Positions 16,584 to 26,018 of a stretch of 64,000 nucleotides of DNA are shown in pieces. This stretch comes from Alphaproteobacteria bacterium. Lineage in GTDB: Bacteria; Pseudomonadota; Alphaproteobacteria; Micropepsales; Micropepsaceae. The position numbers were made by a program, and so were the translations under genes. The stretch spans positions 1-64,000 of the forward strand of contig JAJPHG010000029.1 of the NCBI GenBank assembly GCA_021325375.1, given 5' to 3'. A model generated the notes under the pieces. It had not been told where the DNA came from. It saw only the letters and a program-made list of their open reading frames with translations, and did not search any database. Position 1 is the stretch's first letter. Every line of letters starts with the position of its first letter.

Positions 16584-18290
16584 TCAAGCGGCGAGCAGGG
16601 CGCGAAGACGCGTAGCCAGCGTGGCCGCGTCCGGGCCCACCACGACATGGACGTTCCGCGGCTTGGGCCTGACGATGCCGCGGGCGCCGAGCGCGTTCAG
16701 GCGGGCTTCGTCCACGATCGCGGGATCGGCGACGTCGACGCGCAGCCGGCTCGCGCCCGTCGCGACCGCGCGGACGTTGCCGCCGCCCCCGAGCGCGGCA
16801 AGCAGCGCGTCCGCGTCGGCGATGTCGTGACGCGCGGGGGCGGCTTCACCGGCCGCCATGGCGTCGCGGATCTCGCCCGCGACCTGATCGGCCACGGGTC
16901 CGAGCACGACCTGGAGAGCCTTTGCCGAGGGCCGCACGACGCCGCGCGATCCAAGCGCCTTCAATTGCGCCTCGTCGATTTTGGACGCGTCGTTCACGAT
17001 CAGCCGCAGGCGCGTCGTGCAGGCGTCGACGCTGACGAGATTGGCGGACCCGCCAAGCGCCGCGACGAACCGCGCGCCGCGCGTTCCTCGCGCGACCGCC
17101 GCATCGGCCACAGCCTCGCCCTCATCCTCGCGGCCCAGCGTCTTGAGATCGAACGTGCGGATGGCGAAGCGGAACAGCCCGTAATAGAGCGCGAAATAGA
17201 CCGCGCCCACCGGCAGGAGCAGCCAGGGCCGTGTCGCCTTGCCGAAATTGATCACATAGTCGAACAGACCGGCCGAGAAGCCGAAGCCGAGCTTCACGCC
17301 CAGCATGTCCATGATGACCATCGAGACGCCGGTGAGCAGCGCGTGGATGGCGTAAAGCATCGGCGCGAGGAACATGAAGCTGAACTCGATCGGCTCGGTG
17401 ACGCCGGTGAGGAAGGCGGTGAGCGCCATGGACAAAAGCGCGCCGCCCACGGCCTTGCGCCGCTCGGGTTTGGCCGAGCGGTACATCGCCAGGCACGCCG
17501 CCGGCAGGCCGAACATCATCACCGGGAAGAAGCCGGACATGAACCGTCCCGCCGTCGGATCGCCCGCGAAGAAGCGCTTCAGATCGCCCGTGACGCCGTG
17601 ATAGTCGCCGACGATGAACCAGGCGATGTTGTTGAGGATGTGGTGCAGGCCGGTGACGATCAGAAGCCGGTTCAGCACGCCGTAGATGAAGAGGCCCACG
17701 GGGCCGGCGCCGATGACGGCGTGGCTCGCCGTGTCGATGCCGCCGGAGACGTCCGTCCAGCTCAAGCCCAGCACGGCGCCGAGGCCAAGCCCCGCGACGC
17801 CGCTGGCGATCGGCACGAAACGCCGTCCGCCGAAGAAGGCCAGATATTCCGGCAGGCGGATGTCGCGGTAGCGGTTGTACAGCCATCCCGCGATCAGGCC
17901 CGATGCGATGCCGGTGGGCACGCTCAGCTTCGCGAGCGCCTGCTCCTTGAACGCCTGGGCCGCCAGATCGCGCGCCGCCGCACCGTATTGCGTCAAAGCT
18001 TGCGGCGGCACGCTCATCAGCGCGGCGGCGGCCTTGGTTGCCACCAAAAAGCAGACCGCGCCGGCCAGGCCCGCGGCACCATGATTTTCCTTCGCCAGCC
18101 CGACCGCGACGCCGATCGCGAACAGAAGACCGAGATTGGCGAAGATCGCATCGCCCGCCGCGGCGATAAAGGAGACATTGAGCAGGTCGGGTTGGCCAAG
18201 CCTCAAGAGCAGACCCGCCGCCGGCAGGACCGCGATCGGCAGCATCAGCGCGCGGCCCAGCGGCTGCAGGCTTTCGGCGAAAGCTCTCAT
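16584..18290 (-). CDS. nagE: PTS N-acetylglucosamine transporter EIIC-EIIB with a second, Cys-less EIIB domain
   Basis: 568 residues. The N-terminal EIIC of the glucose/GlcNAc superfamily (about 1-375) has roughly ten membrane segments. EIIB follows with phospho-acceptor Cys424 in DACTTRLRL. A second EIIB-like repeat fills about 495-568; its equivalent segment reads ATGASRLRV, so the phospho-Cys is missing. The EIIA is supplied by the fused protein encoded just upstream (3-bp gap, same operon). It imports GlcNAc across the inner membrane and delivers GlcNAc-6-phosphate. Substrate is inferred from the nag genes around it; glucose is the alternative. Confidence 0.92.
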   Translation of the reverse strand: MRAFAESLQPLGRALMLPIAVLPAAGLLLRLGQPDLLNVSFIAAAGDAIFANLGLLFAIGVAVGLAKENHGAAGLAGAVCFLVATKAAAALMSVPPQALTQYGAAARDLAAQAFKEQALAKLSVPTGIASGLIAGWLYNRYRDIRLPEYLAFFGGRRFVPIASGVAGLGLGAVLGLSWTDVSGGIDTASHAVIGAGPVGLFIYGVLNRLLIVTGLHHILNNIAWFIVGDYHGVTGDLKRFFAGDPTAGRFMSGFFPVMMFGLPAACLAMYRSAKPERRKAVGGALLSMALTAFLTGVTEPIEFSFMFLAPMLYAIHALLTGVSMVIMDMLGVKLGFGFSAGLFDYVINFGKATRPWLLLPVGAVYFALYYGLFRFAIRTFDLKTLGREDEGEAVADAAVARGTRGARFVAALGGSANLVSVDACTTRLRLIVNDASKIDEAQLKALGSRGVVRPSAKALQVVLGPVADQVAGEIRDAMAAGEAAPARHDIADADALLAALGGGGNVRAVATGASRLRVDVADPAIVDEARLNALGARGIVRPKPRNVHVVVGPDAATLATRLRALLAA

Positions 18291-18293
18291 GAT

Positions 18294-20777
18294 CTAAGCC
18301 TCCCTTCGGGCCACGGCGCGAACGGCCTCGGGCGTGGTTTGCTGCAGGGCTTCCGCCGCCACGGCGCGGCAGCGTTCGATATCGAGCACGCGCACTGCCG
18401 CCTTGGTCGCGGCGATCGCGGAGGGCGGCACGGAAAACTCCTCGACGCCCAGCCCGATCAGGATCGGCGCCGCCAGCGGATCGGCCGCGAGACCGCCGCA
18501 CATGCAGACCTTCTTCGAATGCGCGCGCGCGCCTTTCGCGGCCGCAGCGATCATCCGCAAGACCGCCGGATGCAGCGCGTCGATCTGGGACGCAAGCTGC
18601 GGATGAGAGCGGTCCATCGCCAGCGTGTATTGGGTGAGGTCGTTGGTGCCGATGGAGATGAAATCGGCCTCGCTCGCGAGCTGGTCGGCGAGCACGGCCG
18701 AGGCCGGCGTCTCCACCATGACGCCGAGCGCGATGCTCTCCTCCATGCCACATTCGCGCTTCAGGCTTTCGATCATCGCGCGCACCGATCTGAGCTCGGA
18801 CAGCGACACCACCATCGGCAGCATCACCCGCGCCCACGGCCGCACGCGCAGGATCGCGGCGAGCTGGGCGCGCAACAGATCCGGCCGCCACAACCCGGTG
18901 CGGATGCCGCGCAGCCCGAGCGCGGGATTGTCCTCCCTGGGCAGCCGCAGATAAGGCACCGGCTTGTCGCCGCCGATATCGAAGCAGCGGATGATGAGCG
19001 GCCGCCCGTCGAGCGCCGAGGCGATGGCCTGATAGCTCTCCCATTGCTCGTCTTCGGATGGTGCCGTGTCGCGATCCTGGAACAGGAACTCGGTGCGCAA
19101 CAGGCCGCAGCCTTCCGCGCCGAGCGCGACCGCGGTGCGGGCCTCCTGCGCGCCGCTGCCGAGATTGGCGAACACCTCGATGCGCGTGCCGTCGGCGGTG
19201 AAGCAGTCTTCGAGAGCATGCGCTTGCGCCTCGCGTCCCCGTGCCGCGCAGACCGCGAGCGCCGCGCGCGCTTGCGCGAGCTCGGACGCTTCCGGAGCGA
19301 CGTGCAGCACGCCATTGTCGGCGTCGAGGATGAGCGTGGTACCGTCGGCGATTGTCGTGATAGCGGCTCCCACGCCGGCAAGCGCGGGAAGGCCGAGCCC
19401 GGCAGCGAGGATCGCGACATGCGAAGTCGGCCCGCCTCCGGCCGAGCACAATCCCGCCACGCGCCCCGGTCCGAGCGTGATGAGCTGCGAGGGCAGGAAA
19501 TCCGCCGCCAGCAGGATCGCATCCGGCGGCAGGTCCGGCGCCGGCGGTTCGGCGCCGGTGAGGATCCCGACAAGCTGGGTCTCCATGTCGAGAAGATCCT
19601 GCGCGCGCTCGCGCATCAGCGCATTGTCCATCGCGCGCAAGGCCGCGGCCGCGTCGCGCAGGCTCGCGCGCCAGGCGAACGCCGCGCTCTTTCCGCGTTC
19701 GATCATGACCCGCGCCGCGTCCAGAAGCTCGGGATCGTCGAGCAACGCGACATGGGCGCCGAGGATGCCGCGACGCGCGGGATCGTCGCCGGCGGCCTGT
19801 GCTTCGAGCCGCGCGCGCAATTGGCCAAGCGCGCCGTCGAGCGCCGCCCTCTCGCGGGCGATGCCGGCGCCCTCTTCCGCGACTGGGATCTCCGCGGGCT
19901 TGAACTGGACGGCCCGGCCTATGGCCATGCCCGGCGCGGCGCAAACGCCGCGCAGGCTTTTTCCCAAGACCGCGGCAGGTTCAGCGGGCGAGCGGGGCTC
20001 GGCGGCGGCGCTTTTCGCCGGCGTCTCTCCGAGCCCGGCCGTGACGAGCTCGCACAGCGCCGCGACGGCTTTTTCGGCGTCGCCGCCCACAGCACTGATG
20101 CCGACGCGCTCGCCATGCTTGACGCCTAGGGACATCAGCGCCACGACGCTCTTCGCGTTGACGCGCTTTGCGCCGCGGACGAGCTGGATATCGCAGTCGA
20201 AGCGCTTGGCGGCGTTGGCGAGCACGGCGGCGGGGCGCGCATGGATGCCATGGGCGAGCATGACGGCGACATCGCGGCCGGCTTCTTGCGCCTTATCCTT
20301 CCGCGCGGCGACGGCAAGGTCCGCAAGCGGCGCGATCTCCATCAGGAATTCACCCGCTGTAACGCGGCGTGCGGGACTTTTGCGCACGATGCGGAACTTG
20401 TCGCCGTTGATGAGCACGACGGGCGAGATCAGGCTCTTGGCCCGCTCGAAGACGAAATCCAGGTCGAAGCGCAGCAGCGGATCGCCCGTCTTGACCGAGC
20501 GGCCCTCCGCGGTCTCGCCGACGAAACCCTGGCCGTGCAGCGCGACCGTCTCGAGCCCCACATGGATGAGGATCTCCGCGCCGTTCGAGGCGCGCAGGGT
20601 CACGGCGTGCTTGGCTGAGGAGATCACGACCCCGTCACACGGCGCGCGCACCGACGCAGCCGTCGGATCGATGGCCAGGCCGTCACCCAGGATGCGCTGC
20701 GAGAAGACGGGATCGGGCACTTCGTCGAGCGCGCTCACCCAGCCGTCGATCGGCGCCACGAGCACGAGGTTCGTCAT
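18294..20777 (-). CDS. Fused PTS phosphotransferase EIIA-HPr-EI
   Basis: 827 residues. Order: EIIA of the Crr type (about 1-150, phospho-His72 in LIHVGLET), HPr (about 165-250, His179 in GIHARPAA), and enzyme I (about 270-827, His453 in GGPTSHVAI, and MCGG near the C-terminus). It carries phosphate from PEP through all soluble steps to the neighbouring EIICB, giving a self-contained GlcNAc PTS. Start ATG 20777 overlaps the TGA of the hexosaminidase gene (ATGA, 20774-20777), so a longer in-frame reading from 20849 is discounted. The protein is cytoplasmic. Similar fusions occur in GlcNAc or fructose PTS of other proteobacteria. Confidence 0.95.
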   Translation of the reverse strand: MTNLVLVAPIDGWVSALDEVPDPVFSQRILGDGLAIDPTAASVRAPCDGVVISSAKHAVTLRASNGAEILIHVGLETVALHGQGFVGETAEGRSVKTGDPLLRFDLDFVFERAKSLISPVVLINGDKFRIVRKSPARRVTAGEFLMEIAPLADLAVAARKDKAQEAGRDVAVMLAHGIHARPAAVLANAAKRFDCDIQLVRGAKRVNAKSVVALMSLGVKHGERVGISAVGGDAEKAVAALCELVTAGLGETPAKSAAAEPRSPAEPAAVLGKSLRGVCAAPGMAIGRAVQFKPAEIPVAEEGAGIARERAALDGALGQLRARLEAQAAGDDPARRGILGAHVALLDDPELLDAARVMIERGKSAAFAWRASLRDAAAALRAMDNALMRERAQDLLDMETQLVGILTGAEPPAPDLPPDAILLAADFLPSQLITLGPGRVAGLCSAGGGPTSHVAILAAGLGLPALAGVGAAITTIADGTTLILDADNGVLHVAPEASELAQARAALAVCAARGREAQAHALEDCFTADGTRIEVFANLGSGAQEARTAVALGAEGCGLLRTEFLFQDRDTAPSEDEQWESYQAIASALDGRPLIIRCFDIGGDKPVPYLRLPREDNPALGLRGIRTGLWRPDLLRAQLAAILRVRPWARVMLPMVVSLSELRSVRAMIESLKRECGMEESIALGVMVETPASAVLADQLASEADFISIGTNDLTQYTLAMDRSHPQLASQIDALHPAVLRMIAAAAKGARAHSKKVCMCGGLAADPLAAPILIGLGVEEFSVPPSAIAATKAAVRVLDIERCRAVAAEALQQTTPEAVRAVARREA

Positions 20778-22963
20778 GGGCGGGGCACAAGCTGCACGAA
20801 GTTCAGCGCCCAGAAGGGGTCGACGCTCTTCTGCGTGAAGACGAAACACAGATCGTGGACGCCGCTCAGTCCCGTCAGCGGCGCGGAGAGCTTCTGGGGC
20901 GCACCGCCCGGAGCAAGCGGCACGACGGCGACAGGTGCCGTGTCGCAGCCGTCCAGATGCACCTCGAGCTCACCCGCCTTGGTGCGCGGCGGACGCAACG
21001 CGATCTTGTCGCGATCGGCGCCGATGCTGAAATTGAACGGCAGCTGCACGGCGCCCGCCTCGACGCCGGCGATGCCGCCAAGATCGGCCTTCTCGTAGAT
21101 CCAGCAGGGATCGAGGATATCGACCAGGAAGACGTCGTGCCCGCCCGCGAGCGCGAGCGGAAGACGCTCGCTGCAAAGCTTGAGCTCGCGGCTGTCGCGG
21201 TGCAGCAGCGAAAGCGTGTCCAGCTCGTGCACGGTGGGCGCGGTCAGCGCACGGCCGTCGACGAAGGCCGCGACCTTCAAGGTCGCGGGCAGCTTCACCG
21301 CGAACGGGCCGCCATAAGACGGCGAGCCCGGCTTCGGCGCGCTGCCGTCCAGCGTGAAATGGATCTCGCCGAGGCCCGACTGGGTCGAAAGCGACACAAG
21401 GGCGGCGGCGCGTCCGTCTTCGAACGCGGCCGCGACGTTCACCTCGAACGCGCTGGGCGCGAAGCCGATCTTGAGCGCGCGATAGCGGTCGAGCTCGGGC
21501 GCCATGCGGTCGCGGAAATCGTTCCAGTCATGGGTGCTCGACCAGCCTAGCTCCGCTACCGCCGCGGCGCGGGGGAACGCCATGTGGCCCACCTGCGCAT
21601 CGCTCGGGATGTGCTCGGTCCAGATATTGGCCTGTAGGCCGATGACATGGCTGCGCGCCTGCGCGTCGAGAGAAGCAGGCAAAGGATCAAAGGCGTAGAC
21701 GTCCTGGAGCGTCAGCACATGGCCGCGGCCTGGAGGCTCATCGGCGCCTGGGCCTTGCCGGTTGTCGAAATAGAGCATCGGGGCGGGCGACAGCACCGTG
21801 TCGTGTCCGGCCTTCGCGGCGGTGACGGCACCATCGATGCCGCGCCAGGACATGATCGTGGCGTCCGGCGGGATGCCGCCTTCGAGAATCTCGTCCCAGC
21901 CGATCATCTTGCGGCCGTGATGGGCGAGATAGGCGCCGATCCGCGCGATGAACCAGCTCTGCAGCGCGTTCTCATCCGAGAGGCCGAGCGACTTCATCCG
22001 CGCCTGGATGGCGGGATTGGCCTTCCACTCATCCTTCACCGCCTCGTCGCCGCCGACATGGATATAAGGACCGGGGAACAGCGCCATCACCTCGTCGAGG
22101 ACGTCTTCGAGAAAGGCGAAAGTCGCATCGTCGGTGTTGTAGAGATAGGGAAGCACGCCCCAGTCGCTCGTGACCCGCGACGGCGGCGCCTCGGCCGAGC
22201 CCAGCTTCGGGTAAGCGACGATCGCCGCCATCGCATGGCCGGGCATCTCGATCTCGGGAACGATGGTGACGTTGCGCGCGGCCGCGTAGCGCACCACGTC
22301 GCGGATCTGGGCCTGGGTGTAGAAGCCGCCATAATGCGCGCCGCGCCAGGCGCCGACCGAGGTCAGCCGGGGATATTTCCTGATCTCGATGCGCCAGCCC
22401 TGGTCGTCGGTCAGGTGCCATTGCAGGACGTTGAGCTTGTGCAGCGCCATCGCGTCGATCAGCGCCTTCACCGTCGCGACCGACTGGAAATGGCGTGCGG
22501 AATCGAGCAGCAGCCCGCGCCAGGCGAAGCGCGGCGCGTCGTCGATGTGCATGGCGTCGAGCGCGGCCGGGCAACCGCGGCAGGGCGTCTGCGTCATCAA
22601 TTGCGCCAGCGTGACGGCGCCGTAGAACAGGCCTGTGTTTGTGCGCGCGGAGACGGTGACGCGCTCGGGCGCGACGTCTATGGCGTAGCCTTCTTCCGCC
22701 ACAATCGCGGCATCGCGCTTGAAGACGATCGCGGCCGGCTTGGCCGCGGGCACGGAACGCAACGTCAACCCGCGCATGCGCCGGACCAGATCGATGAAAT
22801 AGCCGGCCGTCCCGGGATCGGCGGAGGCAACCGCAGCACCGTTCGCGATCTCGATCCGGCCCTGGGCGGGCACGATATGCGCCGGCAGCGGGATCACGGA
22901 GGGCGCCGCCATCGCCAGCGTCGGCACGAGGAGCAGGGCGGCAAGGGCGGACGGGAATTTCAA
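20774..22963 (-). CDS. Beta-N-acetylhexosaminidase, GH20
   Basis: 729 residues from TTG 22963, favoured because AAGGGG lies 8 bases upstream and a compact signal peptide (KFPSALAALLLVPTLAMA) follows at once; GTG 23005 would add 14 residues. After an N-terminal GH20b domain, the catalytic barrel holds the Asp306-Glu307 pair in HVGGDEAVKDEW, the general acid and its partner for substrate-assisted hydrolysis. The region beyond about 500 is beta-rich, likely carbohydrate-binding. It should release GlcNAc from chitooligosaccharides in the periplasm or at the surface. It lies between the TonB receptor and the PTS genes, consistent with feeding GlcNAc to the PTS. Confidence 0.95.
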   Translation of the reverse strand: MKFPSALAALLLVPTLAMAAPSVIPLPAHIVPAQGRIEIANGAAVASADPGTAGYFIDLVRRMRGLTLRSVPAAKPAAIVFKRDAAIVAEEGYAIDVAPERVTVSARTNTGLFYGAVTLAQLMTQTPCRGCPAALDAMHIDDAPRFAWRGLLLDSARHFQSVATVKALIDAMALHKLNVLQWHLTDDQGWRIEIRKYPRLTSVGAWRGAHYGGFYTQAQIRDVVRYAAARNVTIVPEIEMPGHAMAAIVAYPKLGSAEAPPSRVTSDWGVLPYLYNTDDATFAFLEDVLDEVMALFPGPYIHVGGDEAVKDEWKANPAIQARMKSLGLSDENALQSWFIARIGAYLAHHGRKMIGWDEILEGGIPPDATIMSWRGIDGAVTAAKAGHDTVLSPAPMLYFDNRQGPGADEPPGRGHVLTLQDVYAFDPLPASLDAQARSHVIGLQANIWTEHIPSDAQVGHMAFPRAAAVAELGWSSTHDWNDFRDRMAPELDRYRALKIGFAPSAFEVNVAAAFEDGRAAALVSLSTQSGLGEIHFTLDGSAPKPGSPSYGGPFAVKLPATLKVAAFVDGRALTAPTVHELDTLSLLHRDSRELKLCSERLPLALAGGHDVFLVDILDPCWIYEKADLGGIAGVEAGAVQLPFNFSIGADRDKIALRPPRTKAGELEVHLDGCDTAPVAVVPLAPGGAPQKLSAPLTGLSGVHDLCFVFTQKSVDPFWALNFVQLVPRP

Positions 22964-23086
22964 GAGCGAAAGCCCCTTCGCAAAAATGGGCGGAGCGACC
23001 GTCACGCGCCCCGCCCATCGTCATAGCAGCATCCGCGGAAAAAAAGGATCCGGGTCAAGGGGACCCGGATCCAGTTCCAACGGGGA

Positions 23087-25744
23087 TCAGTATTTCGCCC
23101 GCACACCAAGGAAGAACTGCCGCCCGTTCGAATAGAAGGCGCGCGGCTGGTCGGGCGTGTTGGCGTAGTATTTGAGCGTTTCGTCGTCGAGGTTGAGCAC
23201 GTCGAACGTCACCGCGAGGTGGTCGTTGAGGTCGTAGCTCGCCGACGCGTCGAGATTGCCGATCGAGGCCTGGTGCTCTTGCGTGCTGCGGTCGAGGCCG
23301 ACAAGCACGCTCGAGCGCCAGGTATAGGCGAGACGGGTGCTGAACGGGCCCTGCTCGTAGTAGAGCGTGGCGTTGGCGGTGTGCTTGGCATCGCCCAGCA
23401 GCGGTCCGCCGTGATCGGCCTGCTCGCCGTCCGCGAGCGTGTAGTTGGTCATGACGCCGAAGCCGTCCCACAAAGGCTGCTGCCAGGAGAGCTCGATGCC
23501 CTCGTCGGTGCCTGAGGTATTGAACGGCGAAGTGATGGCGTAGGTCGAGTAGACAGGCTGGCCCGTCTGCCCGGTCAGCGTCGCGTTCAGATAGACCGCG
23601 TCGTGGACGCCGAAGTTCACGTACGAGGTGAGGTCCATATAGAACACGCCGACGGAGAGCAGCGAGGCTTGTCCGTAGTACCAGTTCCACGCGCCGCTGA
23701 AGGTCCACGCCCGGATCGGCTTGAGGTCCGGATTGCCGCCGGTGCCGGTCAGGATCGAGTCGGTGAGCGACACCGCGCCGCCGAGCGCGCTGTAATCCGG
23801 CCGCGAGATCACGCGCGAAGCGGCGAATTGCAGCTGCTGTTGCGCATCCTCGGTGAGGTCGTAGGTCAGGTTCGCGCTCGGCAAGGGGTCGTCATAAGTG
23901 TGCTTGATCTCGTCGAGGCTGAACGCGCCGTAATTGTTCGGCGTACCGTTCGCGTTGCTGACGTAAGACGAGACATCCTCGTCGGTCTGCACGAAGCGGA
24001 AGCCGATATTGCCGCGCCAGCGCGAGCCCTTGAAATTGGCCTGGGCATAGGCGGCGGTGTCGGTCTCCTTGGTCTTGAAGCTGCCTGGCCAGTAGAAGGC
24101 GAGCGGGCTGTAGGGCGTGACCGCCGGCATCACCAGCGCCTGGATCTTCGACCAGTCGGGAAGCCAGATGTTGCCCAGGATGTTGTTGCCGCCGCTGATC
24201 GTGTTGCCGAAATCTGCCGGATAGAGCGCGCCGGACCACACCGCCGAGGATGGAGTCGCCGGGCAGGCGAAGGCGCAGGTGCCCTCGTCGTAGCCGACGA
24301 CGTTGCGGATGTGCTGCGAATAGCGGCCGCCGACCTCGATCGAGTCGAGCGCGCCCATGCCGATGTCGTAAGTGGCGTCGGCCTGGGAATAGAACTCCTG
24401 GTCGATCGCGGTGAACTTGTCGCTCCACGCCCAGTCGTTGTTCATCTGGGCCGCGTCGGCGGTGTTGATGTCGGGGAAGGCAACCGCCGCGGGACCGCCA
24501 TTGGCGAAGTTGAAGCCGACGCCCGTCTGGCCGTCGCTCTCCCAGGTCGGCTGCGAAGGCGTGAGACCCTCGCCTTCGGTGTAGCCGACCTTGAAATGGA
24601 CGTTCCAATTCTGGGCCGGCAGCCACAATGCGTCGGCGTTGAGATACCAGGTCGAGGCGGCGGCGCCCGGACGGTAGATCGAATCCTCGACGACGCCGTC
24701 GACCACGTTGCCGGTATTGGGATTGATCTTCGGGAAGACCGCCGACACCAGCGTGCCGTCCTTGATCGTCATGCTGGTTGGCGTGTTGCCGCTGGCGATC
24801 TCGTTCTGGATCCACGCCATGTAGTTGTTGTTGGTGTTGTCGGCGTCGAGATGCGAATAGAAGCCCGAGAAATCGACGTCGAACGAATTGCTCGGCCGCC
24901 ACTGCGCGTTGAAGTCGCCGCCGGCCCGCTTGCGGTGCTGCTCGAACAGCGCCGAGCCGATCAGGGTCGGATAGAGAACCGGCTTTCCGGTGAGCGCCGT
25001 CGTGGTGTTGTAGCCCAGGAACTCCTGGCCGTCGCGGCGCAAATGGCGCTCCTCGTAGAAGCCCTGCACCACGATGCCGAAATTGTCGGTGTCGTTGTGC
25101 CAGGCCATCAACGCGTTGACCTGCGGGTCGATCTTGCCGGGCAGGTCCGCATACACCCCTTGCGCCGAGGCTTCGGTGGTGACGGCCGACGCGAAGTCGA
25201 GCGGCTTGCGCGTGATGATGTCGACGCTGCCGGCCGTGCCGCCTTCGACCATGTCGGCCTGCTGGCTCTTGTAGACCTTCACGCTGTCGACGATCTCGGC
25301 CGGGAACAGATCGAACGCGACGCTGCGGCCGACCGTCTGGAACTGGTCGAGGATGAACCAGTCGCCCGTCGCCACCGTGTGGCCGTCGACCATGGTCTGG
25401 GTCAGGCTCGGATTGGTGCCGCGGATGGCGATGCGGTTGTTCTCGTCGAAGCCGCCCTCGCCCGAGGAGGACGAGAACGTGGTCACACCGGGCACGCGCT
25501 GCAGCGCGTCGGCGACGTTCTTGTCCGGCAGCTTGCCGATGTCCTCGGCCGAGACGGCGTCGACGATGGTCACCGACTGGTGCTTGATGTCGATCGCGCG
25601 CTGGTTCGACGCGCGGATGCCGGTGACGACGACGGTCTCGATGCCGCCGCTCTGGGCCGGCTGGCTCTGCGCCATCGCCGGTCCCGCCGCGACCACCAGA
25701 GCCAGCATGCTCGCCGAACCCGCCAATACCGCTTTCAGTGACAT
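23087..25744 (-). CDS. TonB-dependent outer-membrane receptor, probably for chitooligosaccharides
   Basis: 885 residues with signal peptide (1-25, AMA/Q), a TonB-box/plug start (ETVVVTGIRASNQRA), plug motif IAIRGTNPSL, and a beta-barrel ending in an aromatic-rich C-terminus (GVRAKY). The ribosome site AAGGAGGGGG is strong. It belongs to the large-barrel TonB receptors linked to sugar utilisation in Caulobacter and xanthomonads. It is the first gene of the leftward operon, and its promoter region shares an operator-like motif with the divergent GntR gene. Transport of GlcNAc oligomers is inferred from context; iron uptake is unlikely here. Confidence 0.93.
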   Translation of the reverse strand: MSLKAVLAGSASMLALVVAAGPAMAQSQPAQSGGIETVVVTGIRASNQRAIDIKHQSVTIVDAVSAEDIGKLPDKNVADALQRVPGVTTFSSSSGEGGFDENNRIAIRGTNPSLTQTMVDGHTVATGDWFILDQFQTVGRSVAFDLFPAEIVDSVKVYKSQQADMVEGGTAGSVDIITRKPLDFASAVTTEASAQGVYADLPGKIDPQVNALMAWHNDTDNFGIVVQGFYEERHLRRDGQEFLGYNTTTALTGKPVLYPTLIGSALFEQHRKRAGGDFNAQWRPSNSFDVDFSGFYSHLDADNTNNNYMAWIQNEIASGNTPTSMTIKDGTLVSAVFPKINPNTGNVVDGVVEDSIYRPGAAASTWYLNADALWLPAQNWNVHFKVGYTEGEGLTPSQPTWESDGQTGVGFNFANGGPAAVAFPDINTADAAQMNNDWAWSDKFTAIDQEFYSQADATYDIGMGALDSIEVGGRYSQHIRNVVGYDEGTCAFACPATPSSAVWSGALYPADFGNTISGGNNILGNIWLPDWSKIQALVMPAVTPYSPLAFYWPGSFKTKETDTAAYAQANFKGSRWRGNIGFRFVQTDEDVSSYVSNANGTPNNYGAFSLDEIKHTYDDPLPSANLTYDLTEDAQQQLQFAASRVISRPDYSALGGAVSLTDSILTGTGGNPDLKPIRAWTFSGAWNWYYGQASLLSVGVFYMDLTSYVNFGVHDAVYLNATLTGQTGQPVYSTYAITSPFNTSGTDEGIELSWQQPLWDGFGVMTNYTLADGEQADHGGPLLGDAKHTANATLYYEQGPFSTRLAYTWRSSVLVGLDRSTQEHQASIGNLDASASYDLNDHLAVTFDVLNLDDETLKYYANTPDQPRAFYSNGRQFFLGVRAKY

Positions 25745-25833
25745 AGTCCCCCTCCTTGGCTACGCGCCGCGTTCCCCGCGACGAAAATCGCTCCTGGCCC
25801 GCACGGCCTATCGCATCCCGATAGCACCATTAC

Positions 25834-25851
25834 AATGCCAATGTAATACCA
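25834..25851 (-). promoter_or_regulatory. Candidate GntR operator in the TonB-receptor promoter
   Basis: On the minus strand this reads TGGTATTACATTGGCATT. It overlaps an imperfect palindrome (25829-25847, arms ATTACA/TGTAAT) and lies just downstream of the minus-strand TTGACA. The 18-mer agrees with the divergent copy at 25928-25945 in 13 of 18 positions. Confidence 0.5.
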
Positions 25852-25927
25852 TTCATCGCGATGGTCCTTTCTGTCAAGCCATATTTTGTCACAAAAAAAA
25901 TCCGGTTGACGGGACATAGTGGTTATG

Positions 25928-25945
25928 TGGTATGCAATTGGTCTT
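25928..25945 (+). promoter_or_regulatory. Candidate GntR operator in the regulator's own promoter
   Basis: This reads TGGTATGCAATTGGTCTT, sharing TGGTAT-N3-ATTGG-N2-TT with the site at 25834-25851. It is extended on the right to TGGTCTTATACCA (25939-25951), an inverted repeat resembling the sites bound by GlcNAc-responsive GntR/HutC regulators. It lies downstream of TTGACG (25906-25911), consistent with autoregulation. Confidence 0.5.
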
Positions 25946-26018
25946 ATACCAGCCGGTCCCGAGGCTCTTGCGGCCCGTTCGCAAGCCGAAAAAGGCAATC
26001 GGCGTCAAGGAGATAGCG

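Larger units (their letters stand above)
25745..26018. promoter_or_regulatory. Divergent control region of the GlcNAc regulon
   Basis: This region separates the TonB receptor (leftward) from the GntR gene (rightward). The middle, 25825-25935, is markedly AT-rich. A perfect -35 hexamer TTGACA lies on the minus strand (25877-25872) and TTGACG on the plus strand (25906-25911). Each is followed downstream by one copy of a shared operator-like motif, so a single repressor could shut both operons. The -10 boxes are not clear. Confidence 0.6.

Noticed and set aside
17122-19944. A 940-codon open frame on the minus strand inside the PTS genes
   Set aside because: It is a frame-shifted shadow of the EIIA-HPr-EI and EIICB genes on the same strand and is extremely Arg-rich.
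16647-20129. A 1160-codon open frame on the plus strand
   Set aside because: It lies opposite the PTS genes, which carry intact phosphorylation motifs. The product is Arg/Asp/His/Gln-rich with no domain.
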